Origin: Bryobacteraceae bacterium
Lineage (GTDB): Bacteria > Acidobacteriota > Terriglobia > Bryobacterales > Bryobacteraceae
Reading direction: 5' to 3'
DNA: 5,827 bases
Assembly (NCBI GenBank): GCA_014379815.1
Contig: JACMLA010000083.1
Coordinates: forward strand, 1-5,827
The notes beneath the pieces were generated by a model. That model was not told where the DNA came from. It saw only the letters and a list, made by a program, of their open reading frames with translations, and did not search any database. This document shows positions 1 through 5,788 of this stretch, piece after piece (positions within the stretch are counted from its first letter, which is position 1; every line of letters begins with the position of its first letter). The translations under genes were made by a program, and so were the position numbers.

Positions 1-441
1 CCCCGGCCTGGGCTCTACCAGCATGAGCGCGGACGATGGAGGATCCTCGACAACTGGCTTCCTGACTCTGCTCTCTGGAGCGGGGTCCGGCGCCGCAGGG
101 CTATCTGGTTTGGTTGTCGCAACCGACGGCGTACTCTCGGCAGATGGCCCGGACGGCCCAGATGGCCCAGATGCTGAGGGTTCTTCTACCTTCTGCCGGG
201 AACTGGCGGCAGCGGGTTTATCTCCGAATACACGTTCCTCTGCGGCGGACGCCGGAGTGGTTCTGCGACCAGCAGCATCCACAGGTAAAGTGCTACGGCC
301 CATCACGTATCCCATAGCGAAGAAAACGCCAAGCAACACGAAGACCACAAACATCAGCGAGAACAACTGTTTGTTTCCGAGGATTATCTCGAATTCACGG
401 TCTGCCGGATCCGGCGTGGCGGACAGGGTACGATCTGGCAT
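1..441 (-). CDS. Membrane-anchored protein with Pro/Ser/Ala-rich linker, probable SPOR-domain protein (3' end outside window)
   Basis: This minus-strand frame stays open for 147 codons from an ATG at 441 to the left edge, so the C-terminus is missing. An in-frame TGA directly precedes the ATG, which fixes the earliest start. Residues 1-24 are polar and cytoplasmic in character. Residues 25-48 form one strongly hydrophobic helix with a GYVMGR exit. From about residue 50 the chain is low-complexity and rich in Pro, Ser, Ala and Thr, including three Ser-Gly-Pro units at 91-99. A short cytoplasmic tail, one membrane helix, a disordered periplasmic linker and a C-terminal SPOR domain is the usual plan of SPOR proteins, which bind denuded peptidoglycan glycans at division sites. 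The N-terminus, with EIILGNKQL before the helix, resembles acidobacterial SPOR proteins as I remember them. The SPOR domain itself is not in the window, so the assignment is inferred. It follows the NfeD-like gene by 13 nt, probably as one operon. Confidence 0.72.
   Translation of the reverse strand, partial: MPDRTLSATPDPADREFEIILGNKQLFSLMFVVFVLLGVFFAMGYVMGRSTLPVDAAGRRTTPASAAEERVFGDKPAAASSRQKVEEPSASGPSGPSGPSAESTPSVATTKPDSPAAPDPAPESRVRKPVVEDPPSSALMLVEPRPG
143..169. repeat. Three imperfect 9-bp tandem units coding for Ser-Gly-Pro repeats
   Basis: On the plus strand three consecutive 9-mers, GATGGCCCG, GACGGCCCA and GATGGCCCA, lie end to end, followed by a further GATG. They differ at two positions. 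On the minus strand they encode a short Ser-Gly-Pro run in the linker of the membrane-anchored protein. Being a multiple of three, gain or loss of a unit would keep the reading frame. Confidence 0.6.
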
Positions 442-454
442 TCAGGTAACGCTT

Positions 455-910
455 TCATTCTAGCGGGAACTTGTTCTGGCGCGCCTTCAAGCCGAACCAC
501 AGCAGCCATCCTACGAACGTCATCACCGGGATAGTAAGCAGTGCAACCTCCAGGGCAATGCCAGCATCTCCACGCACCAGCAACAGCGCTCCAAAGAACG
601 TTCCGATACCCGAGATCGTGCCTCCGGTGAAAGGGTGTTTGGATCGAGTGGTGAAAAGCCATAAGCAGGCAGACACCGACGCGATGCACAGGAAAGCTCC
701 CGCGGGTGTGACCGGCCACTGACTCAGGCCATATACACCGGCGATCATTGCAACTCCGCCAAGTACACCAGGGACCACAGAGCCGGGCGCGCAAAACTCA
801 CGAGTCATCAGCAAGGCTCCGGCGAGAATCGTGACCCATGCCCGATCCGGCGTTTCAACGAGTTGTAACAGACTTGGCCGCAGCAGATCTATACTCATGG
901 TCATCCGCAT
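455..910 (-). CDS. NfeD-like integral membrane protein without protease or OB domain
   Basis: The 151-residue product is almost wholly hydrophobic. Probable membrane helices lie near residues 23-38, 44-63, 69-87, 100-112 and 117-140. A positively charged tail (KARQNK) follows the last. The first two helices carry the pattern typical of the NfeD membrane domain: a hydrophobic helix ending in an acidic residue (REF, 37-39), then PGS, and a glycine-rich PGVLGGVAMIAGVYGLS segment. Full NfeD proteins add a ClpP-like serine protease before this region or an OB-fold after it; neither is present here. NfeD proteins associate with membrane protease or stomatin/flotillin partners, but none is visible nearby, so the role is unknown. 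ATGs at codons 1, 3 and 5 (910, 904, 898) are all possible starts; an AGGTG at 919-915 suits 910 (spacing 4) or 904 (spacing 10). The SPOR-like gene starts 13 nt downstream. The gene diverges from the small secreted-protein gene. Confidence 0.75.
   Translation of the reverse strand: MRMTMSIDLLRPSLLQLVETPDRAWVTILAGALLMTREFCAPGSVVPGVLGGVAMIAGVYGLSQWPVTPAGAFLCIASVSACLWLFTTRSKHPFTGGTISGIGTFFGALLLVRGDAGIALEVALLTIPVMTFVGWLLWFGLKARQNKFPLE
863..895 (+). promoter_or_regulatory. Possible promoter for the plus-strand gene at 949
   Basis: TATACT at 890-895 is one base from the sigma-70 -10 consensus and would place transcription start near 902, giving a leader of about 47 nt. The best -35-like hexamer, TTGTAA at 863-868, is 21 bp away, longer than the usual 16-18 bp, so the pairing is weak. 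The site lies inside the first codons of the divergent NfeD-like gene. The 38-bp gap between the two start codons leaves little room for any promoter outside coding sequence. Confidence 0.25.
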
Positions 911-948
911 CGTGCACCTGAGCGCGAGCCGGATAGGGCAACGGACTG

Positions 949-1344
949 ATGACCCGACTTTACTTCACTCTGGGCGTGATTCTGCTGGCAGCCCTGTCGT
1001 TCGCGCTCGTCGTCGCAGAACCACTATCCCCTCACAAAGCGCATCGATACGCCATCTTTGATGTCCGCGCGTCCGAGTCGGGTGGCAGCATCGTACTGGA
1101 CTGGGATCCGAAATCGGTCCTCGTAGACGCCGCCACCAACGGCCTGCTCGAGAGTAACGATGGAGGAGTCTCGCATAGCGACACTGTCGAAGCGAGAGTA
1201 CTGCGCCAGGGCGGACTGGAGTACAGGCGCCGCTCAGAAGACGTTACGATTCGTCTGCGCTTGATGAAAGGCAGCGAGACGATCGGCGAATCTTCCGTGA
1301 AGCTGACAGGTCTGCCGGCAATACCCGGAGCGCCCAAACCCTGA
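949..1344 (+). CDS. Small secreted protein of unknown function, FN3-like beta fold suspected
   Basis: This is a 131-residue protein. It opens with a typical Sec signal: MTR, then a hydrophobic core at about 4-22, then VVA before Glu24. Cleavage after Ala23 is likely, though the segment could remain as an anchor. There is no lipobox cysteine. The mature part is polar with alternating hydrophobic residues that suggest beta strands. Key points are SIVLDWDPKS (47-56), DGG (71-73), GGLEY (88-92), SEDVTIRL (96-103) and a proline-rich end. The order WD, DGG, G-x-L-x-Y, DV-x-x-RL resembles short fibronectin-III-like domains I have seen in Acidobacteria, but I cannot name a family. An AGGG at 935-938 lies 10 nt before the ATG as a weak ribosome binding site. 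The DHH gene follows after 56 bp and may be co-transcribed. A link to cell-envelope work is suggested only by the signal peptide and the neighbours. Confidence 0.72.
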   Translation: MTRLYFTLGVILLAALSFALVVAEPLSPHKAHRYAIFDVRASESGGSIVLDWDPKSVLVDAATNGLLESNDGGVSHSDTVEARVLRQGGLEYRRRSEDVTIRLRLMKGSETIGESSVKLTGLPAIPGAPKP

Positions 1345-1400
1345 GAGCCCAAACCGGTATGTCTGCCAGGCTGGTGTAAGCTAAAAAGTTTCCCGATTGA

Positions 1401-2354
1401 ATGAAGATTCGAATTCTGTATCACGACCATTGTTTCGATGGCGCAGCATCGGCTGCTTACTTCAGCCGCTTCATGGCCGATCAAGTGCACCCCGGTGCGG
1501 AGTTTGCCTACACAGGCATGGCCCACACCGCTGCGCAGACCTTCGATGAAGCGCTGTTTGACGGTGACGTGAACGCCATCGTCGATTTCAAGTACGCGGC
1601 TACACCCAAACTGACCTGGTGGTTCGACCATCACCAGAGCGCTTTTTTAAGTCCGGAAGACGCCGAATACTGGCGACGCGACCAGAGCGGACGCCAGCTC
1701 TACGATCCGGAATACCGGTCGTGTACCCGCTTCATTTGCGCCATAGCCCGCGAGCGTTTTGGCTACGAAGCAGTGGATCTGAAGGAACTGGTTCAGTGGG
1801 CCGAGCTAATCGATGGCGCTCTGTATGAAAGTGCGGAAGAAGCCGTAAATCTCGGCGCTCCGGCAATGCAGCTGACACTCGTCATCGAGGGATCACGGGG
1901 TTCGGACACCGTACAAAAGATCATTCGCGCCATGCAGCACAGGACACTGGCGGAGATTATGTGCATGCCGGAGATTCAGACTCTCTACCTGCCGTTGTAC
2001 GAGCGCCATATCCGGTCGATCGATGTGATTCGCACAACCTCTACCTTGCAGAGGGGCGTCATTGATTTCGACCTTGTCACCTCCGGCCTCGACAGCTATA
2101 ACAAGTTCATACCGTACTACCTTCACCCGGATTCTCTCTACACGGTCTCAGTCAGTACATCCACATTCCGCACCAAAGTATCGGTGGGATCCAATCCATG
2201 GGCGAAGTCCCCCTTGAAGCACAATCTTGCGACGATCTGTGAGCGTTACGGTGGCGGAGGTCATGCGAAAGTAGGCGCCATCAGCTTCAAAATAGGAGCG
2301 ATTGAAGAGGCGAGGCTCGCGGCTGCGGAGATCTCAGAGGAACTGAAATCCTGA
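1401..2354 (+). CDS. DHH/DHHA1 family phosphoesterase
   Basis: The 317-residue protein shows the DHH phosphoesterase motifs in order. Motif I is YHDHCFDG (7-14). Motif II is VDF (61-63). Motif III is FDHH (75-78). A motif-IV-type aspartate is seen in ELIDG (Asp138). The DHHA1 substrate-binding signature ERYGGGGHAKVGA spans 281-293. Relatives, such as NrnA-type nanoRNases, RecJ and cyclic dinucleotide phosphodiesterases, use Mn-dependent hydrolysis of phosphodiester or phosphoanhydride bonds. There is no signal peptide or membrane helix, so a cytoplasmic enzyme is expected. Motif I has Cys11 where the DxD of NrnA/RecJ has its first aspartate; I recall this H-x-x-C-x-D-G form in a distinct branch of uncharacterised DHH proteins, so the substrate cannot be named. 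No clear Shine-Dalgarno precedes the ATG. Its stop shares one base with the next start (TGATG), implying translational coupling with the DUF885 lipoprotein gene. Confidence 0.9.
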   Translation: MKIRILYHDHCFDGAASAAYFSRFMADQVHPGAEFAYTGMAHTAAQTFDEALFDGDVNAIVDFKYAATPKLTWWFDHHQSAFLSPEDAEYWRRDQSGRQLYDPEYRSCTRFICAIARERFGYEAVDLKELVQWAELIDGALYESAEEAVNLGAPAMQLTLVIEGSRGSDTVQKIIRAMQHRTLAEIMCMPEIQTLYLPLYERHIRSIDVIRTTSTLQRGVIDFDLVTSGLDSYNKFIPYYLHPDSLYTVSVSTSTFRTKVSVGSNPWAKSPLKHNLATICERYGGGGHAKVGAISFKIGAIEEARLAAAEISEELKS

Positions 2355-4096
2355 TGCGAATCCGTACTGTTGCGATCTGCACCGCAATGCTGTTAGCAGG
2401 CTGCACCGGCAGCAAACTGGAGTCCGGCAAATCGCCAGAAGAGGTCAGGGCCGCTGCTTCCGCATTTGTCGAAACGTATTTCAACTCGTATTTTCGATTC
2501 AATCCTTCCGAAGGCACCGCAGCAGGGTTCCATCAGTACGATGCCCAGCTGGAGAACCGGGCCGCCCCACGCATTCGCGCGCGCGTCACAGAACTCCAGA
2601 CCCAGGCCAGTCAGGTTGCAGAACTTCAAAAATCCGCCCTAGACCCGCAGTATTCCGTCGACCTGACCCTGATCGCGAACCGCATCGGTTCTGAATTGCT
2701 AGACCTTGGAACGCTGCGTACCTGGAGAAGTCCTCTCTATTACGCGGGAACTCCAGGCAGCGCGGTGGACCAGCTGATCAAGCGTAACTTTGCGCCGCCT
2801 GAGTCGCGTCTCGAGTCGGTAACGGCACGCCTGAAACAGGTGCCTGCGCTGATCGATGCAATGCGCGACAACACGCGAGAGCCTCCAAAAGAGTTTACCG
2901 ACCTTTCCATTCGAATTGTGAAAGGCTCCATTCCTTTCTTCCGCAATTCCGTTTCCCAATGGGCCGAAACCGCGGCGGGCAACAACTCTGCCTTGCTGAA
3001 CGACTTCAGTGTGGCTAACCGGAAAGCACTCGCCTCGATGGAAGTAATGGCGAGGCATCTGGAAGAGAATGTCTCACTGCTTTCCACTGGCAGCTATGCC
3101 ATCGGTCCGGAGAACTTTGCCAAAAAATTGCGCCTCGACGAAATGGCTGAGATACCTCTCGACAAATTGCTTGCCATCGGCGAAGCCCGTCTGCAGCAGG
3201 ATCACAAAGCCTTCATCGAAGTAGCAAGACATGTTGCGCCGGGCAAAAACCCCAGAGAAGCGATGGCAGTTCTGGAGGCGCAGCACCCCAGCGAAGCGGA
3301 CCTCATGAACTTCGCGAAAGGCACGGTTGAAGCAGCGCGTCAGTTCGTGATCGCGAAGCAAATCATCCCAATTCCGTCGGAAGATCTTCCCAGAATTGAG
3401 CCGACTCCGGCCTACGCCCGCTCCGGGAGCTTTGCTTCGATGGATACTCCAGGCGCATTTGAGAGCTCTGCCAAGGAAGCGTTCTACTACGTGACTCCTC
3501 CGGAGAAAGACTGGAAACCCGGGCACAAAGAAGAGCATCTGCGGCTCTACAACCGCCCCGTGATGGACATGATTACCGTGCACGAAGCCTATCCGGGACA
3601 CTACGTGCAGTTCCTCTACGTCAAGCAGTTTCCTACCAGAACGCGGAAGCTGATTTATTGCGGAAGCAACGTCGAAGGATGGGCGCACTACGCCGAGCAG
3701 ATGGTTCTGGAAGAAGGCTTCGGCAGCAACGACCCAAAGATCCGGCTCGCTCAGCTTTCTGAAGCGCTAGTTCGCGATGCACGTTATGTTGCCGGAATCC
3801 GGCTCCACACTTCTGGCTGGTCAGTCGAGCAGGCGACGAAGCTCTTTGAAGAAGAAGCGTTCATGCAGCCCGCAAACGCGTTTGAAGAAGCGCGTCGCGG
3901 CACCTACAATCCGACCTATCTGTACTACACGCTTGGAAAGATGCAAATCTACAAGCTGCGTGAAGACTACAAAAAGGCGCGGGGTGCGGGTTACTCTCTG
4001 GCGAAGTTCCACGAAGAGTTCGTAAAACAGGGCGGCATTCCGGTGCGCCTGATTCGCGGCATCCTCTTGCCCGGCAACACAGAGTCAGACCTTTAG
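2354..4096 (+). CDS. DUF885 family lipoprotein, putative zinc metallopeptidase
   Basis: The 580-residue product starts with a lipoprotein signal: a hydrophobic stretch, then LLAG and Cys17, so it should be lipidated and anchored outside the cytoplasm. Residues from about 30 to the end match the DUF885 family (Pfam PF05960) in length and landmarks. These are a helix-rich N-terminal half with FNPSEGTAAGFHQYD (49-63), VHEAYPGHYVQF (409-420) and EGWAHYAEQM (441-450). Further markers are RYVAGIRLHTSGWS (477-490), GTYNPTYLYYTLGK (516-529) and GIPVRLIRG near the end. The HExxxxH-like motif (His410, Glu411, His416) and the downstream Glu441 suggest a gluzincin-type zinc site. Family members are generally annotated as putative peptidases; the substrate is unknown. 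GAGG at 2337-2340 lies 13 nt before the ATG, a long spacing, so translation probably depends on coupling with the upstream DHH gene. The last 12 bp overlap the end of ribE on the other strand. Intact, with no disruption seen. Confidence 0.92.
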   Translation: MRIRTVAICTAMLLAGCTGSKLESGKSPEEVRAAASAFVETYFNSYFRFNPSEGTAAGFHQYDAQLENRAAPRIRARVTELQTQASQVAELQKSALDPQYSVDLTLIANRIGSELLDLGTLRTWRSPLYYAGTPGSAVDQLIKRNFAPPESRLESVTARLKQVPALIDAMRDNTREPPKEFTDLSIRIVKGSIPFFRNSVSQWAETAAGNNSALLNDFSVANRKALASMEVMARHLEENVSLLSTGSYAIGPENFAKKLRLDEMAEIPLDKLLAIGEARLQQDHKAFIEVARHVAPGKNPREAMAVLEAQHPSEADLMNFAKGTVEAARQFVIAKQIIPIPSEDLPRIEPTPAYARSGSFASMDTPGAFESSAKEAFYYVTPPEKDWKPGHKEEHLRLYNRPVMDMITVHEAYPGHYVQFLYVKQFPTRTRKLIYCGSNVEGWAHYAEQMVLEEGFGSNDPKIRLAQLSEALVRDARYVAGIRLHTSGWSVEQATKLFEEEAFMQPANAFEEARRGTYNPTYLYYTLGKMQIYKLREDYKKARGAGYSLAKFHEEFVKQGGIPVRLIRGILLPGNTESDL

Positions 4097-4681
4097 CAAC
4101 ATCTTCTCCACATACTTGGCAAGGACGTCGCATTCGATGTTGATTTTCTCGCCCGGCTTGCGACTGCGCAGGGCAGTGTTCGCGTAGGTATGAGGGATGA
4201 TCGTCACCGAGGCGACACCGTCCTCGAGCGCGGCAACGGTCAGGCTGATTCCATCAAACGCAACAGATCCTTTGAAGACGACGTAGCGGTCCAGTTCCAC
4301 AGGAATCCGGACCCGAAGCCACCAGTTCTCATCCCCCAGCAGATCCAACGACAGGAGCTCACCTGTCCCGTCAACGTGCCCCTGAACGACGTGACCATCC
4401 AGTCGCCCACCCACCAAAAGCGGACGCTCCAGATTCACCAAAGATCCTGCCGAGAGTTCGCTTAGATTCGTCCGGCGTAGCGTTTCCGGTGCGAGATCCG
4501 CGCCGAAGCTACCTGCCGTGACTTCGATGGCTGTGAGGCAGACGCCGTTAATCGCAATGCTACTGCCCTGCTTCGCATCCGCGACGACTTCCGCGCATTG
4601 AATTCGAATTCGTGCGCCGCCGCTTGCGTTCCCTTCCACCGAGAGTACGGTCCCAACCTCTTCCACTATGCCGGTAAACAT
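4085..4681 (-). CDS. ribE: Riboflavin synthase, alpha subunit
   Basis: The 198-residue enzyme converts two molecules of 6,7-dimethyl-8-ribityllumazine into riboflavin and 5-amino-6-ribitylaminouracil, the final step of riboflavin synthesis, in the cytoplasm. It begins with the family hallmark MFTGIVEEVG and has the two lumazine-binding beta-barrel repeats, about 1-97 and 98-195. Repeat one holds SIAINGVCLT (41-50, Cys48), APETLRRTNL (64-73) and VNLERPLL (82-89). Repeat two opens with GHVVQGHVDGTG (96-107) and holds VAFDGISLTV (140-149), IPHTYANTAL (162-171) and INIECDVLAKYVEKML (180-195). Length is close to the usual 200-220. It starts 6 nt after the ribD stop. A GGAG at 4697-4694 lies 12 nt upstream, inside the end of ribD. 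RLDGH replaces the common RLGGH, which I consider a tolerated variant. The last 12 bp overlap the convergent DUF885 gene. The gene is called ribC in some species. Confidence 0.97.
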   Translation of the reverse strand: MFTGIVEEVGTVLSVEGNASGGARIRIQCAEVVADAKQGSSIAINGVCLTAIEVTAGSFGADLAPETLRRTNLSELSAGSLVNLERPLLVGGRLDGHVVQGHVDGTGELLSLDLLGDENWWLRVRIPVELDRYVVFKGSVAFDGISLTVAALEDGVASVTIIPHTYANTALRSRKPGEKINIECDVLAKYVEKMLLKV

Positions 4682-4687
4682 GAGATT

Positions 4688-5788
4688 CTATTTCTCCAGA
4701 TAAGCTTCGACGGCAAACTCATCGCGTGCAATGTTGTGCAGGCTGACGTCCCGGAAGCGAATGGCATCGACCCGTCGCGTGCGACCTGCACCCCCAGCCA
4801 CGGGAAGTGACAGCATGCCTCCAAGGATCTTCGGCGCGTAATAGAAAAAGATCTTGTCGACCACACCGCATTCCAGAGCAGCCCAGTTCACCTTGCTGCC
4901 GGCCTCGATCATGAGCGACAGATACCGTTGCTCTGCCAGCCATCGCACCAGTGAGGGAAAGCTTGTGCGACCGCCAGGCGAGTCCATTACGACCACATGG
5001 ATCCCCGCATCTTCCAGAGCCAGCCGGCGCTCATCCGGAGCAGCAGATGTTGTCACAACGGTCACGTCACCCGATGCTCCGCGAACCATCTTCGAATCCA
5101 GCGGCAGCCGTAGTTGTGAATCCGCCACGATACGCATCAGAGGCCGGCTGCGTGGTAATCCACTCCGATCATTCAGCAGACAATCATCCGCGAGAACGGT
5201 CCCGATACCAGTCAGAATGCTGTCGGACGCGTGGCGCAAAGTCTGCACATGTTGCCGTGCGACTTCACTTGTGATCCAGCCCCGGTTGTCTTCCGGAGCC
5301 GAAATCTTGCCATCGAGTGTGACCGCCGCTTTCAACGTCACCAGGGGGAGACCGGTTCGCATGAAATGCTCGTAAGCTTCATTCAGTTTGCTTGCGGATT
5401 GCATTGCGTCGGCCTCGATCTCCACAGTTATACCAGCGTCCCGAAGCTGCTGAAATCCCCGGCCGGCAACGACCGGATTCGGATCCTGCATGGCACACAC
5501 CACATGAGCGATCCCTGCGGAGATCAGCGCGGCTGTACAAGGCCCTGTGCGTCCATAGTGAGAACAGGGCTCCAGTGTGACGTACATTGTGGCGCCACGT
5601 GCTGCGCTACCCGCCTCTTCAAGCGCGACTATTTCTGCGTGTCGGCGACTAGCGTACACGTGGTAACCGCGGGCAATCACCACGCTGTCCTGGACAATAA
5701 CAGCACCAACGGCAGGATTTGGGCTGGTTTGCCCCGCGCCTTTCGCTGCTTCGGAAAGCGCCTCACGCATGTAGGCAGACAGCGTCAC
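4688..5788 (-). CDS. ribD: Bifunctional pyrimidine deaminase/reductase of riboflavin synthesis
   Basis: RibD deaminates 2,5-diamino-6-ribosylamino-4-pyrimidinone 5'-phosphate and reduces the ribose side chain with NADPH, the second and third steps of the GTP branch of the riboflavin pathway. The 366 residues match the normal length of about 360-370. The N-terminal deaminase domain (1-145) has SPNPAVGAVIV (22-32), HAE (50-52) and EPCSHYGRTGPC (73-84), giving zinc ligands His50, Cys75 and Cys84 and catalytic Glu52. The C-terminal reductase domain (147-364) has LKAAVTLDGKIS (152-163), GWITS (170-174), ILTGIGTVLADD (191-202), MIEAGS (293-298) and YYAPKILGG (316-324). Gly82 stands where most homologues have proline (GRTPPC), and Cys203 replaces the usual proline of DDPxL. 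The start is a GTG; ATG at codon 7 (5770) is the only near alternative and would shorten the first helix. No Shine-Dalgarno is visible before either. A TGA three bases into the window's upstream frame overlaps the start as GTGA, hinting at coupling. ribE follows after 6 nt. Confidence 0.96.
   Translation of the reverse strand: MTLSAYMREALSEAAKGAGQTSPNPAVGAVIVQDSVVIARGYHVYASRRHAEIVALEEAGSAARGATMYVTLEPCSHYGRTGPCTAALISAGIAHVVCAMQDPNPVVAGRGFQQLRDAGITVEIEADAMQSASKLNEAYEHFMRTGLPLVTLKAAVTLDGKISAPEDNRGWITSEVARQHVQTLRHASDSILTGIGTVLADDCLLNDRSGLPRSRPLMRIVADSQLRLPLDSKMVRGASGDVTVVTTSAAPDERRLALEDAGIHVVVMDSPGGRTSFPSLVRWLAEQRYLSLMIEAGSKVNWAALECGVVDKIFFYYAPKILGGMLSLPVAGGAGRTRRVDAIRFRDVSLHNIARDEFAVEAYLEK

Noticed and set aside
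23..463. Open plus-strand frame of 146 codons at the left end
   Set aside because: It is the antisense of the minus-strand membrane-anchored protein. Its composition is low-complexity Gly/Ser/Ala with no recognisable domain, while the opposite strand gives a coherent anchor plus linker.
384..794. Minus-strand frame overlapping the NfeD-like gene
   Set aside because: Its translation is rich in Arg, Cys and His with no domain, as expected of a shifted frame; the overlapping frame encodes regular membrane helices.
1377..1382. TAAGCT as a -10 box for the DHH gene
   Set aside because: The hexamer keeps the key bases of a -10 element, but nothing resembling a -35 lies 16-18 bp upstream, and the gene may simply be read through from the secreted-protein gene 56 bp before it.
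1032..1634. 200-codon minus-strand frame opposite the secreted protein and DHH genes
   Set aside because: It is antisense to two well-supported genes and shows no recognisable motif.
3074..3688. 204-codon minus-strand frame opposite the DUF885 gene
   Set aside because: The DUF885 frame has family motifs throughout; the antisense frame has none.
4854..5375. 173-codon plus-strand frame opposite ribD
   Set aside because: It is rich in Ser and Arg and has no motif; it is the shadow of the conserved reductase domain.
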